A DNA stretch of 48,393 nucleotides from Chara braunii (lineage: Eukaryota; Streptophyta; Charophyceae; Charales; Characeae), in contig BFEA01000430.1 of the NCBI GenBank assembly GCA_003427395.1, forward strand, positions 414,255-462,647. The letters run 5' to 3'. Of this stretch, positions 28,939-40,350 are shown in pieces (within the stretch, counting starts at the first letter, position 1; each line of letters starts with the position of its first letter). The translations under genes and the position numbers were made by a program. The notes below the pieces were generated by a model, which saw nothing but the letters and a program-made list of their open reading frames with translations, ran no database searches and was not told the DNA's origin.

Positions 28939-30237
28939 CGTAAATGAACTCAGAGAAACTGATCGAAAAGCTTAGAGAAGAGAAGGTCGAACTCCTAGCC
29001 GGAGCGGCATTTCATTTAGACTTAGAGAGCGACAAACCAAAAGAAAAACAATCAAATTCACACGAGAGGTATGATCCTGCCACCCAGTCTGATCAGACTG
29101 CATACGAGGTCCTCTCGAGTCCAGTCTGACCAGTTCTGACAACGAGTGACTAAATGCAACAATGGAGAATTGAGTGGTGTACAGGGTGCGTGTCAAGCCA
29201 TGGACAGTGCAACCAAAAGACATGAGAAACGTCTCAGTCGAGATCCCCTCGCCAGTGGGTGTCCTAACCAAGAAGAAAGAACTTTGTAACATGGTCAGAA
29301 AACAATGGGCTAATGCCTAGCCGATTTGGGCCCAAAGGACTCTTCTTGTTTAGGCCTGGTCCCACTGGGTTCCAGAGGTCCCACGTAGGTCGCGGCCAGG
29401 TCCCAACCAAGAGGAGTCCCTCCTTGACTTAGTTAAGTTTCTACTGTACTGAAAAACGAAATTTCAACTTCCAGCAGAACCTATAGACTACAACCGTTCA
29501 GAGATGAAAGACAAAGCATTGGAGAAAGACTCGGCATTTAGATCAAGATACTTCATTTTCGATCCATCGGGTGAGTAGATAGATCACATGCATTCAATCA
29601 CAAAATCAAGACCACAAAGGAGTAGGAAAAGAAACCCAGAGTAACCCCAGCAGGACAAACCATACCATGCACACACACATGGGCATCCCGTAGGTGCGCG
29701 ACACTTACCTGAGTGGCCTTGAGCTTCGAGATGAATAGAACTCACCCCCTCTCATGTGATCCTCCTGACCCCTCTTACACTCCCCCTACACTAGTGTCCT
29801 ATCTCCTAGCAGGGTCTGACTCCAACACCCAAGTGCAACGTCGGATCCCCCGTCGATGCTGAAGAACAAGGTAGCAACTTGCACTGTGTACATGCCGAGT
29901 GGCCGTTGACCCTCAAGCTCGCCTACTTGAGGGCAGCCCTTAAGTTGCCAAGTGTCTCCCTTGAATCAGATTCCAGGTGCGAGTGCCTCTCACTGTCGCC
30001 TCTTTCAAATTGCCGCATGAAGCCTCCTCGAAATGTCTCGCCACCCTAATCTCACTCTCAAGCAACCTGGTTAGGTTCAACGTCGACCCTCTGTGACCTA
30101 ACCAGGTGGGGGCAGCTTCCCTCAGCCATGCTGCCCCTCTTCGCTTCACAAACTAACCCTAACCCTAAGTGGTTCCCTCAATCCACTGAGGTTAGCGTTA
30201 GGGCAGTAAAGTCAACTCTCACCAGCAAGTAGAATCC
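28939..30237 (-). other. Leader (5' untranslated region) of element A
   Basis: About 1.3 kb between the gag start and the primer-binding site with no recognisable gene. An imperfect hairpin at 30153-30203, close to the primer-binding site, has arms containing 'ctaaccctaaccct' and 'aggttagcgttaggg'. Confidence 0.7.
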
Positions 30238-30249
30238 GCTTTGATACCA
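30238..30249 (-). other. Primer-binding site of element A
   Basis: Minus strand TGGTATCAAAGC, one mismatch from the canonical plant initiator tRNA-Met site, one base from the LTR edge at 30251. Confidence 0.9.
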
Positions 30250-30250
30250 A

Positions 30251-31569
30251 TGTTATGACCCTGACCAATTTCAAGATACACATCCATCAAAAAGTACAAT
30301 GTCATCCAATTGCGAAAAAAAATGAATGAACTTGAGAGGAGAGAGAGGATTAGAAGAGGAAGAAGAAGTTAGAAAGAAGAAGAAGATGATGTTCACTAGC
30401 ATAGACAAATGAGAGGGCTTTTCTTCTTCACCCAACAATCTCTTCCTCCTTATCTCCCCCTTCTCTTATTCATACAAGAAATAATAATACAATGTTGAAT
30501 GGTTGGTCCAGAATCAATGTCCGAGTTCCTCTTTTATTGCCGGCATCATTTGAGGTCCACCATAACCATGGCCGCCTCTTCCTTCCTTCATCCTCATAGG
30601 CCGAGGCTATGGCGGACTACTAGGCCATGCCGAGATGCCCAAAGGACAACCCAAAGCAGTTATGACTGCTCTAGCTCAGACCGCCATGCCTGACCCTGCC
30701 TCTAAGCTTCTTGGTGTAGCTCTCCCCAGTTGGGAACTCCCTGCTGAAGTGCCCACCAAGGTGATGAAAATGGCTGCCACCATAGCCAGGTAAGTACCTC
30801 TGGCGCTCCTCCCCCTTCTTGTCCTTCTTCCTCCTCCGTGTCCTTCTCCTTCCCCTAGCAGCGCTGCTCCGGATAGCGCTGCTCCAACCGGCGCTCCAAC
30901 CAGTGTGTCAACAAACTTGCATACCGAGAATGAGGCCGGGCTCTTCGCCCGGCCGGGAGATATAGCGGCTTGTTTGCCTCTTCGGGGGTGACTTCCGGGC
31001 CGCTCGGCCTCCCAAGCAACCGGTACCTCCTCCCTTTCGGAGGGAAACATCATTGCAGACTCCGATATTGCCCGTACAGTCTCTAGACTCAGACCGGTTG
31101 GACTGGTACCCGCCTAGACCTAGCCTACAACTACCGGGCCTCTAAAAATGCCACTTTTGTCTTTTTTTGCTCAGCCTGGAGTACCTGCACATCTACCCCT
31201 TCAAGGTATGGTACCGGCCTACCTGCTACTTGAGTGTTTTTCCCGCTGCAATCCCTCAATGTCACGGCCACAGCTAAGTACTGGCCCTGAGGGCCCAACG
31301 ATCGAGCAAGCGCCCTTACGGGCCACACACACTCAAGCCAACCAATACTCAGACAGGCATGGTCACACACACACTGAAGTCAATCAGCACTTAGATAGGC
31401 ACGGCCACACACACACTCAAGCAAACCAACACTCAGACAGACGTGCAGTCCAGCAAGCGTGCGCATACACACTTAGTAGGAAGTGGGAAACTCAGCAGGA
31501 CATTCAGTCTATGGGCAAAACTCAGAAATCAGTTGTGTGTTTCAGTCCATGTTTGGATGGGACATCACA
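30251..31569 (-). repeat. 5' LTR of element A
   Basis: 1319 bp from 'tgttatgaccctg' to 'gggacatcaca'. It is colinear with 20921-22204, but with point changes and indels, and with a tandemly repeated 'caggcacggccacacacaca' type segment near 31350-31440 that the other LTR has in fewer copies. The divergence implies an old insertion. Confidence 0.9.
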
Positions 31570-31641
31570 TGTAAATCAAGCCAAATTTAAAAAAACTTGT
31601 CATGGCCCATGTATCTATATATATAATATTATATATATATA
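31570..31641. other. Spacer with (TA)n between elements A and B
   Basis: A 72-bp AT-rich spacer with a TA-rich stretch at about 31615-31641. No feature beyond that. Confidence 0.7.
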
Positions 31642-32699
31642 TGCAAGGAAAATGAGCAATAGTGAGATGACAATATTTTGATTGCACAGTCACATTGAAA
31701 ACCAGATCGTATCACAGTGTTCAGAAAGCAGGATTGCACCTAATATGACACCAATGGAGAATCGTAACACTGAAAACCAATGTCAATGAGAGCTTGCTCT
31801 CGAAAACCAAGTAGGGAGAAGTGTCCAGACCCTTCTCCCTACTTGACGCTCGGCGCCCAACCTACTTCCTACACAACTACTACTAGCCTTCTAATGGACA
31901 ATGCAACTCTTGACGTCAGCAACCAATGAAGTACTTGAAGATGTCACCCATAGCAGACCATTGCCATTACCAGGTATGTGCCCTCACATCATCATCATCA
32001 TCATCATCATCCTTCTCTCTCTCCCTCGTCTTACACCCACGTCTTCCCTCTGTACACCCGAAAACCACCCTTGCGCCTCACTTTAGTCCAAGCCCATCCA
32101 GCTATGGAGGTTGGGCTATGGCGCTGCCCTCAGCAGCGCCCTCACTCACACACGACCGCATGTGCTTGCACCTTGCCTCTTAGCGCTAGCAGCAGCCCAC
32201 GAGCGTCCACTCCAGCAGCGTTGCTGCTAGCATGCAAGTGCCTGAAAGCCAGCCCAGGCAGCGAGCTCTTTCCTAGATGGAAAGAGCCTGCCTCGATCGA
32301 CAGCCTGGCTAGCGTGGGCCTCGACCCAAAAGCTTCTGGTAGGCCCCAGGATGTTGCGCCTTTGTTGCAACTACTGGGCCGTATTCGATTGGGCCACTGG
32401 GCTGTCTGTGTATGAGGCTGCGATTCTCACCCAGGGTCTGCATTTCTGCAAAGGCATGGAGGCCATGGAATTTTCCTTTCTGCTCGGCCTGTGTTTCCTT
32501 CAACCAACTCGCGCGTCACAATTGTCTGGACCCCAAATGCGAAGTTGACAGCCAAGAGCCTCTTGTGATTTGTTAGACCCGCCTCCACTTAGGGCGGGCA
32601 TGTATGCTACAAGGGCCATTTAGGCCCGCCAAGGACCCAGATCCTCGCATTCCCTCCACCTGTACTTCGACAGTCCTCTGAGAAGTTTTCTACTCTGCA
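31642..32699 (-). repeat. 3' LTR of element B
   Basis: It starts 'tgcaaggaaaatgagc' and ends 'tctactctgca' next to a polypurine tract, so the termini are TGCA...TGCA. It contains an (ATC)n tract at about 31987-32010 and a hairpin 'cccgcc...ggcggg' at 32580-32602. The inner 86 bp match 39572-39657. Confidence 0.75.
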
Positions 32700-32716
32700 C
32701 GCTTTTTCCCCTTGAG
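32700..32716 (-). other. Polypurine tract of element B
   Basis: Minus strand CTCAAGGGGAAAAAGCG directly precedes the LTR start TGCAGAGTAG. The purine run and position fit a plus-strand primer. Confidence 0.65.
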
Positions 32717-34106
32717 TTCTCTTTCATAGCCTGCAATAACTTGAGGTGCAGTTCTCGTGAGTCGTGAGTTGTTCTCTAGTAAACCACCAATCTTCGTTGG
32801 GATCCAGATGATGTCTGAATCTGACACGGTATTGCATTCTTGGCTAAGGAGAGGCAGCCTGTGCCTGGTGGTCGGGGTACTGGAATCACTCGATGCTCCA
32901 CGATCTGGTCGATGTCCACTTCGCCATCTATGGGTGGGGGCAGCATTGACCGTCCAGATGGAAACTGTGCAGACTTTTCGAAAGGTGCCACCTTTGAGGC
33001 ATGAAATACAGGGTGTGTACGTAGATATGGTGGGTTGCGAATCATATAGGAAGGTCTGTCTGTCTGATCTCCCACTATGTCTAAAACCTTTCAAGGACTG
33101 AAGTACTGTGGCATTAGCTTTCTTGAGATGCCTAGTTCCAGTCCCAACTCATATGATTTTACCCAGACCAGTTCTCCTATCTGAAACTGAGATGGTTGTC
33201 TATGCTTGTTTTTAGATGCCACCATGGCATCTCGAGCTTTCTTAATGTGCTCTACAGCCTGTTGCAACATCTGTTCGTACTTGACAGCGAATTCTATGTT
33301 GCCAGGTGATGCGGATGGCTGAGTTTCCGGTAGTAGGAAATCTGAGGTGCGGAGAGGCTTCCAACCAAGATGCAGCTGGTTGGGAGTCATGCCAATCATG
33401 CTATCTTCAACATTGTTGTACAGGCTGGCAACGAGAGGCAGTTTCTCGTCCCATTCGTCCTGACTTGGCTTAATGTAGTGCCTTAGTAAATGTTGCACTA
33501 CTCAATTCATTTGTTTCGCTTGTCCAATTGACTCAGGGTGATTCCCTGATGTCATGTGCAGTCTGGTGTTCATCTCTCAGGTTGTGCTTTGCCATAGTTT
33601 GCTTGTGAAATGTACATCCTGGTCACTGACGATAGACTTGGGTAAACCTAAGTCTCGTACCCAGTTTTCCATGAACAGTCTGATGGTGTAGTCAGTTTAA
33701 GCGGTCTCAGGCATAGCGATAAGTCTTGCATACTCAGAAAAAAAGTCTACTATAACGAAGATGTACCTTTTCCCAGACCTGCTGGTCACAAGAGTATCCA
33801 TGAAGTCCATGGACACACTCTGACCTGAACCTTCATGAATCGGCAAGGGTTGATGAGCCCAAGCGGAGCCTGAGTCCTAGGTTAGTCCTGTTGACAGACC
33901 TGGCAGGTTTGGACATACTTCTTGGCATCTTCCATCATAGAAGGCCACCAAAATTTTTGCACTAAGTTAGCTGAAGTTTTCCTATAGTCGAAATAGTCAG
34001 TGGCATCATGACATTCACCTAAAAATATACTACACAAAAACTCTCTATTTGGAACACAGAGTCTTTTATTCCTTGCTTTCTCAAAAAACAGCAAGTCGTC
34101 TATCAT
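32717..34106 (-). pseudogene. Integrase of element B
   Basis: The zinc region at 34106-33882 contains 'FWWPSMMEDAKKYVQTCQVC'. The core, readable across frames at 33880-33500, has VDFFSEYA (first Asp), VSDQDVHF (second Asp), then HPESIGQAKQMN, where the catalytic glutamate of GQTER is replaced by lysine. The C-terminal domain at 33498-33091 has 'GMTPNQLHLGW' and 'IGELVWVKSYEL', and a chromodomain-like tail at 33075-32717 has 'HPVFHASKV' and 'GEVDIDQIVEHR'. Stops and frame changes are present. The Glu-to-Lys change alone would abolish strand transfer. Confidence 0.85.
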
Positions 34107-35665
34107 TGTAAATTAATCTGAAGTCACTTTGTCCTTCACTTGAAATTTACAAATGATCTTAGACATAACTGAATCTTGTTGATAGGCTTCTACCAATGAT
34201 CGAGTTAGATCATCAGATATGTCAAATTCAGTTAATAACGCGCCCAGATAGTCTGCCCTTTGTGACAGTGCATCAGCTACTTTGTTGTACTCCCCCTTGA
34301 TAGGATCAAGTTGAGAGTCATACGTGTCTATCACTTGTATCCATCACTTGAGTGCGTCGAAGAGTACCCACTGTATCTTGATCCAACGCAAGGTCTGATG
34401 GTCAGATCTTACATAGAAAAATCCGCCAAGGAGATGGTGTTTCCAATGGACCAGCACTATGTACAGGGCATAGAGCTCACACTCATAAGTGGACCTGGCT
34501 AGTTTCTGAGATGGCATCTTTTTACTCATATACTCGATCGGTCTCAACTTTGGCCCCTCCTTTTGCGCAAGGACCGCGCCTATATCATATTGGCTGGCGT
34601 CTATTGTCACGACAAAGGACTTATTAGGGTCCAGAAGTTTGTGAACTTTGTAGTATGTCAGAGCATACTTCAATTTCTTGAAGCTTGCCTCACACTCTTC
34701 AGTCCACTCCCAAGGGGTGTCAAGTCGACTTAGATTTGTTAAAAGGGATGCTATAGTACTTTAACAAACAGACGATAGTAGCCCATCATCCCCCAAAACA
34801 ATCAGACTTAACAGTCTGAGATCTGGGCCAGTCACGTATGCAGGCCACTTTGGCATCGTCGGACCTCAACCCATCCGCGGAGATTTCATGACCCAAGTAC
34901 CAGATCTTGGTGCGAATGAACTCGCATTTCTCCAAGTTTACCTTGTACTGCTGCCGTCTTAGGAGACCTAGCACAATCTTTAAGTGCTCAGCGTGCTGCT
35001 CTACAGTCTTACTAAAGAAACGGATATCGTCGAGGTATACAACGATAAACTTATCCATTTACTCATGAAATATCATATTCATTGCGCGTTGGAATGTCCC
35101 AGGCCTCAGAGGCATTGCATAGGCCAAAGGGCATCACCACAAACTCGTACTGACCGTACCTGGTCCGAAAAACGGTTTTGAGTTGATCCTCCGTTCTAAT
35201 GGCAATTTGATGGTATTCAAACTTTATATTTATCTTAGTAAACTAAGTAAAGTACCGACATCCCTGCACTCTATCCAGTAGGTCGTCGATGCGGGGTAGG
35301 GGCTCCGCGTTCTTAACGGTGATTGCATTGAGGCCCCTATAGTCAATGCACATCCTCAGTGTACCTCCCTTCTTAGGAACAAATAAGACTGGTGCACCGT
35401 AAGGGGAGGTACTAAGTTGAATCCATCCCTTCTCTGTGAGCTCTTTCAGCTGACGGAGGAACTTGTCCAACTTCGCGAGAGATATCCTATAGACGCATCC
35501 TCTAGGTACCTTACTACCGGGGACAACCTCTATTGCATGGACCACCTCCCTTTCAACCACTCCTGTGGGCTCCTCGAAAAGGTCAGGATATGGAGCGACG
35601 ACTGATTCTATCTCTGGGGGTGTTTTTACGGCCTCTCCTTTCTCAGAGACAAAGACTAGATACAT
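34107..35665 (-). pseudogene. Reverse transcriptase and RNase H of element B
   Basis: The RT start at 35665-35243 shows '[19 protein letters not shown]', '[13 protein letters not shown]' and '[17 protein letters not shown]'. The next frame at 35058-34786 has an intact VVYLDD box and 'CEFIRTKIWYLGHEISADGL'. RNase H at 34673-34344 has 'VVTIDASQYDIGAVLAQ', 'ECELYAL' and 'SDHQTLRW'. 34334-34113 adds 'GEYNKVADALSQR'. Breaks lie near 35240, 34790 and 34340. The core catalytic residues survive, so this domain decayed late. Confidence 0.9.
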
Positions 35666-36357
35666 GCCCTGCTCGTGATTCTACTTATAGTAGTTATAGA
35701 AAGATGAGGCACACATGCAGCCGGAGTTTTCCACTAGACTGCTAGCTTTGAACTTTTGCAGTTTAACGGTCCTACCATTTGGCAACTTGTATATCAATAC
35801 CTTCCTATCCCAATCGAACTGAGGTTGAGTAACCTCAAAGTAGTACATGCCTAGCAACATATCAAAGAGCAGTTCGTCGCTGATACGAAATGAGATTTTG
35901 TGTCTCACTTCCCCTCCTCCATAAGAAAAGGTACAGACTACGTCCTTGACATAATCTTTAACTATCATTTGGTGCTTGTTGGCAGCGTAGAAGCTACAGT
36001 TCTTCTAAGCCGCTGCACTTGGTCCCCTAAGCGCAGTTTCTCCACAATAGCACGACTAATGAAATTTCGTGTAGAGCCTATGTCTGCGAAGGCACCCACT
36101 TTACGACCACCTACATTGACCTCCACCACGAAATGTTCACCCTTAGGACCTCTACTAACCATCGCCCAAAAGCCTCCGGGGTCCTTCCCTGACCACTCAG
36201 ACTGTAACTCTTCTAGGGACTCAAACACATCTCTCGAACAGAGCGCCGGTGCGTCTAAATGTATCTGCGGGACGATGTATGGGTCACTAGCCTTGGCCAA
36301 CGCCTGAAGTGGAGAAGGCGACATTACCACTTCAGCACGAATAAGAGCGGCTAACAT
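35666..36357 (-). pseudogene. Aspartic protease of element B
   Basis: The frame at 36357-35965 contains 'VNVGGRKVGAFADIGSTRNFIS': the active-site triad reads D-I-G-S rather than D-S/T-G. The next frame at 35968-35681 has 'MIVKDYVKDV' and 'LLFDMLLGMYYF', the second-loop motif. The layout resembles the protease of element D ('VEDYVEGV', 'PFDIVLGMDW'), which suggests related lineages. Confidence 0.8.
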
Positions 36358-36362
36358 TCCTA

Positions 36363-38302
36363 CTAGCCCGAGGTGTTTCCCTGCGAAGTGCTCGCAGAAG
36401 CACTGTCAAGGTTCGAAGATAAGCCCACCACCGTTGGAGAGGCTACCTTCGTTGTGACTTTCTTGCCTCGACAAGTTCTAGAAGTGTGGCCATAATTGCC
36501 ACAATTCATGCATCTGCCCATAGCAACTCGGTCTCTCCACATCTCGTAATCTAAACCAAGTTTGACCCAGGCGGGCGTTCCTTGGTCGCCCTGACCCTTG
36601 GACCGGCCTACCTTCTGTTTCCCGGTCCCCCTAGCCTTTTTCTTGATAGGTGCCATGACTCCCTCATCCGAAGTCTCGCTGGCCTCATCATGCTCTGTCT
36701 CATCCCCAAGGTCTGGGAAGTCGTCAATTTCAGTCGTCTGACCATCATGGTCGACAAACATTAGTTGATCCTTCTTCTTCCGGTCTTGGGGAAGTTTCTT
36801 TTTCCTACCATCTGATGGACCTTGATGCGTGGACCCAAGTTTTGCCTCTATGTCTAAGGCCTTCTTGCTGAAAGAGACGAAGCTATGCTGGTCTATGTAG
36901 GTTTCGTCCACCATCTTATTTTTGACGTTTGTGGGCAGACATCTCAAACAATATGTGAGAAGTACATACGGGTCATAACGCACACCAGGTACCACGATCA
37001 ATCTCTCTACGGCGTCTATGACTTCGCGTACAGACCGGTACCTCTTGGTACTGAGACTATTTATCGCGCCAGTGGCCTTCTGAGCCCCTTGAGGGTCATG
37101 CCACCTATTGTGAACAGTCTGTACGAAATCCGTCAATATATTGGCCTCGACCCAGGCATCGAAATTCTGACCGTAGCCTTGTTGTTGCACTAAGCTATTC
37201 AACCAATGTGTTGTCGATCCCTTTAAAAAGGAGGCACCAACTACAACTTCTTGCTCTAGCCTGGTGAGTTTATACCTCACATAAGTGGGCACAGTCCTCA
37301 CCCAGGTGTCAAGGTCCTCTTCCTTTTTCTTGTCACAAGAAAAAGGTTTAGGACTCAACAATGGGATCTTGGGCATCCACTGCATGGGCTGCATTGGCCC
37401 AGGAGATTGATGCAGTGGCTGCATAGCCACTGAGACAGGTTGTTGCACGGTAACCTGAGCCTGCCCTTACAATGGGACTGTAATTACCACCGTCGTAGAT
37501 GATACGGTAGAAGCTCTAAGGACCGGACCACGAGTTGCCACAAAACTACCCAGAGGGGGCATGCCAAACATGAGAGAGAAAGAAGGCCCTGTCGGCGGCG
37601 GCGTCACTGAGGTACCCACAACCGAAGGGGTAGCTACAGCGTACTGAGGTTGTCTCATCCGTGGACGAGGAGCCTACAGTGCAGCCAAAATTTGTCTTTG
37701 GCCTGACACTAGTTCAGCCAACACCTCCTGCTGGACAACCTGCATTTCTGCCACGCATAGTAACGAGCTACAGAGCGCTTGCATAGCAGGGTCCAGTGCC
37801 GACGCATCTAGTGCTTCTAATTTGCCTAACTCATGAATCCTACCCCCTAGTCTAACTTTTTCTTAATATAGCTTTCGGTTTACTCTCTATTGCATCATCC
37901 AACTATCGTTGCAGCTCCTTGTGAAGTTTTTTTGCTTGGAGGATATCGTAATCCTCCGGGGTGAGTTGAGACTGTTGGCTGACTTGCAAGCCAACAGTCT
38001 GGCTAACGGAAGTCTGAGAACCACTCTGACTAACTCCTGATTAAGAGGTCGGAGAAAGAGGCCTGTGACGTGGTAGAGGAGGTAGCCAGGGTCGTACCTG
38101 TGCTTGCTATACTCCTAGCCCTGGCGCTGGCCTCAGCATCCCTTGCTCTTCGCAATGCCGCCCTCTCTCTAGCTTCTCTCCGCGGCCTCCTTTCCTCTCC
38201 TGGTCCTAACTCTAGGAAAGTGATCGGTCAACTGAGAGCAGTTTTACGAGTGATCCTAAGGTCATCCACTAACTCCTCCTCACTACTGCTTGCATCACTC
38301 AT
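36363..38302 (-). pseudogene. Gag of element B
   Basis: The Met at 38302 gives MSDASSSEEELVDDLRITRK, then stops interrupt. The main open part, 37448-36363 (361 residues), carries a capsid-like body ('LLSPKPFSCDKKKEEDLDTW', 'GSTTHWLNSL', 'LPTNVKNKMVDETYI'), a basic/acidic linker, and a complete zinc knuckle C-M-N-C-x4-H-x4-C near its end. 38301-37460 is glutamine- and proline-rich with several stops. It is the longest uninterrupted retroelement frame in the window. Confidence 0.85.
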
Positions 38303-39556
38303 AAGCTACAGTGTGTGTGATCTAAACTAGAATCCACATTGAATCCTACCTCAGCATGACACACAACCGCGTCTGATATATAACTAATTTCAGTCGGTCT
38401 GGACAGAAACATTTAAGTGGTCGGTGACAACTAATGTTAGATCCTACAGACAACATTAGTTCTATTTTTTTATTACTCTAATACAGACTGCTATGCAGCA
38501 AGGAATGTACTATTCTATCTGCAGGTGTCTGTCTGTTGTTAGTCGAGTTTATAACAATTAAATAATCAAAAATAAAAATAATATTTTTTGCAGAGATGCA
38601 TGTTGGATGACAATTTTTCTAATTATTGTCACAACGAAACAAATACCGGAATTCAACCCTTCCCCTGTATCCCTCTTGAGTGGTCGCTTTGTGTCGACAT
38701 CCTAAGCATCTGGTTGAGCAACGTGTTTGAAGGTGTGCAATCCGGCCGACCCCTGTGCCCCAAGTCTGTACCGAACATGCCAGCCCCTGCACCTTGTTTA
38801 TCCTCGCATGCAACGAGCCTTACACCCAGTTTGATCTGGTTGATCAAGAGGCAGTTCAAGGACAGCCCTCAAGGTCCTTAAGAATTATTTAACGTCGCAG
38901 ACAAGACGATGATCACAGTCAGGGTTCAACACCGGATTCCACCAGAAATATTTATAGACGGTCTGGTAAGAATCTGCCAGAGGGCTCGCATGCCCGATAT
39001 GACCTCTATTGTGCAGCAACAGAACCAAGGACTTGTCGCAAAGCTTGTGTGTACTAGTCCCACCTGGTTGGCATGGTGACTGTGACCCAAGTGCTTTGTC
39101 CAGGGACCTTCAAAGGCTTCGCCTGTCTCCCACCAGCTTGTTGCCCAGGAAGAATGTCGACTCTCAAGGTTAAGCGCTCGCGATATCTCACATTGAGAGG
39201 ACTCTCAAAACAAGACTCGCTTCCTCACGGTAAGAAGTAACGAAGAGGGTAAATAAGGAAGAGAGCAACGTTCCTCATAATGCTGCCCCCAACCACAGAT
39301 TTCCCACCCGCAACCTGACGTGCATTCACGATGACCGGTCTTTGCAACAAACAACAGAGTGCAGTTCCCCCTTGGCTTAAATGCCACATCAGCGAGTTCT
39401 CATCATCCAACGTACACCCCTAATGCCACCACATAGCTTCCTGGCGCGCCAACACGACCCTGGGCCGCCTATCACTCAACGCCCAAGCCTTATTACTGCC
39501 CCACACCTCATGCAAAGCACCAAACAGCAAGAGTCAATGAAGCGCAATTCAAACCA
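38303..39556 (-). other. Leader of element B
   Basis: About 1.25 kb between the gag start and the primer-binding site, without recognisable genes. A segment near 38880-38915 resembles the leader of relic element E at 18750-18785. Confidence 0.65.
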
Positions 39557-39569
39557 GCTTTGATACGTA
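39557..39569 (-). other. Degenerate primer-binding site of element B
   Basis: The plus strand reads gctttgatacgta; the minus strand resembles the initiator tRNA-Met site TGGTATCAAAGC, with its first three bases changed. The LTR remnant starts at 39572. Confidence 0.6.
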
Positions 39570-39571
39570 AT

Positions 39572-39657
39572 TGCAAGGAAAATGAGCAATAACGAGATGA
39601 CAATATTCAGATTGCACAATCACATTCAAATCCAGATCGTATCACAATGTTCAGAAG
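39572..39657 (-). repeat. 86-bp remnant of the 5' LTR of element B
   Basis: It matches 31642-31727 ('tgcaaggaaaatgagcaata', 'ccagatcgtatcaca') and then stops abruptly at 'gttcagaa', where element C sequence begins. Confidence 0.85.
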
Positions 39658-40329
39658 ATCCATGACGTTCACTGAGTAAAACGTGACGTCCTCCTGTCGT
39701 ATGATGTGAGTAAACTGACGAGGAGAAGTGAAGGCGATGTCGGGGTGGGACCCAGAGGGACGAGAGTCCTAGGGAGGTAGGTCTAGAGGGGTGTCGCCCG
39801 TGGTTCCAATGAAGGGGCCTCGATGCGTTTGACCACACTTCGTTTTAAGAACGAGTGTCTCAGTCGCCCATTCGGCCTCTGTGCCAAGGAACCGGCGAGA
39901 CCAGGGAGTGTCAAGGATAAAGTCGTACCCAGTTTCAAGCACGTCGAAGTATGCGAAGGAATAGTAGCGCCGAGGCGCCTGGGTACTATCCGATGGCTGG
40001 AGGGTGAGGGAGAAGTGGAGATCTGGGACCGTCTGATCAAAGAAGCACTGCATTTTATTATTTCCGGCGGTAACGGAGATAAGAGAGTGAGATGCGGAGG
40101 TAGCTAGGTGAGTTTCTTCAACCACTCGAGGGTGAACGAAATCTCCCTGCGAGCCAGAGTCCCATAAAGCATGGTACACCCTCGTAGATGTCCCTTGACG
40201 AATAGGGATGATGGGGAAGGTGCGATCAGGGTCAGAGAGTAGAGCGAGAAGACGACGCGGGACGTTTACATGCCTCGTGAGTCGTTCCTGGCGAGCCTGA
40301 AGGATGCTCAAATCCAAGAGAGATGACAC
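39658..40329 (-). pseudogene. Retropepsin fragment of another LTR element (C)
   Basis: The minus-strand frame 40329-39769 contains 'VYHALWDSGSQGDFVHPRVV', a canonical D-S-G active site, and 'ETGYDFILDTPWSRRF' as the second-loop motif. After one stop the same frame continues to 39660 with 'SHPDIAFTSPRQF' and 'DVTFYSVNVMDL', then ends at the LTR remnant of B. The protease part is the best-preserved one in the window, but neither gag nor polymerase follows. It probably belongs to a gypsy lineage separate from A, B and D. Confidence 0.8.
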
Positions 40330-40350
40330 AACATCATTGCGAGTCGCCAG

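Larger units (their letters stand above)
20921..31569 (-). mobile_element. Ty3/gypsy LTR retrotransposon A, both LTRs present
   Basis: The minus-strand order is 5' LTR (31569-30251), primer-binding site, leader, gag, protease, reverse transcriptase, RNase H, integrase with a chromodomain-like tail, polypurine tract, and 3' LTR (22204-20921). Integrase after RNase H defines Ty3/gypsy. All genes are broken by stops and frame changes, and a ~1-kb insertion splits the reverse transcriptase. Flanking bases (tcgta left, tgtaa right) do not form a target-site duplication, so the ends may have recombined or decayed. Confidence 0.9.
31642..39657 (-). mobile_element. Ty3/gypsy LTR retrotransposon B, 5' LTR truncated
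   Basis: The minus-strand order is an LTR remnant (39657-39572), primer-binding site, leader, gag (38302-36363), protease, reverse transcriptase, RNase H, integrase, polypurine tract, and 3' LTR (32699-31642). The genes carry stops and frame changes but are better preserved than in element A. Only 86 bp of the 5' LTR remains before a fragment of another retroelement (C) begins, so this side was deleted or recombined. Its right end resembles the LTR start at 31642. Confidence 0.85.

Noticed and set aside
30153-30176. Interstitial telomere repeat
   Set aside because: Only about two and a half CCCTAA-like units, in a different register from the plant AAACCCT tract, and part of a leader hairpin.
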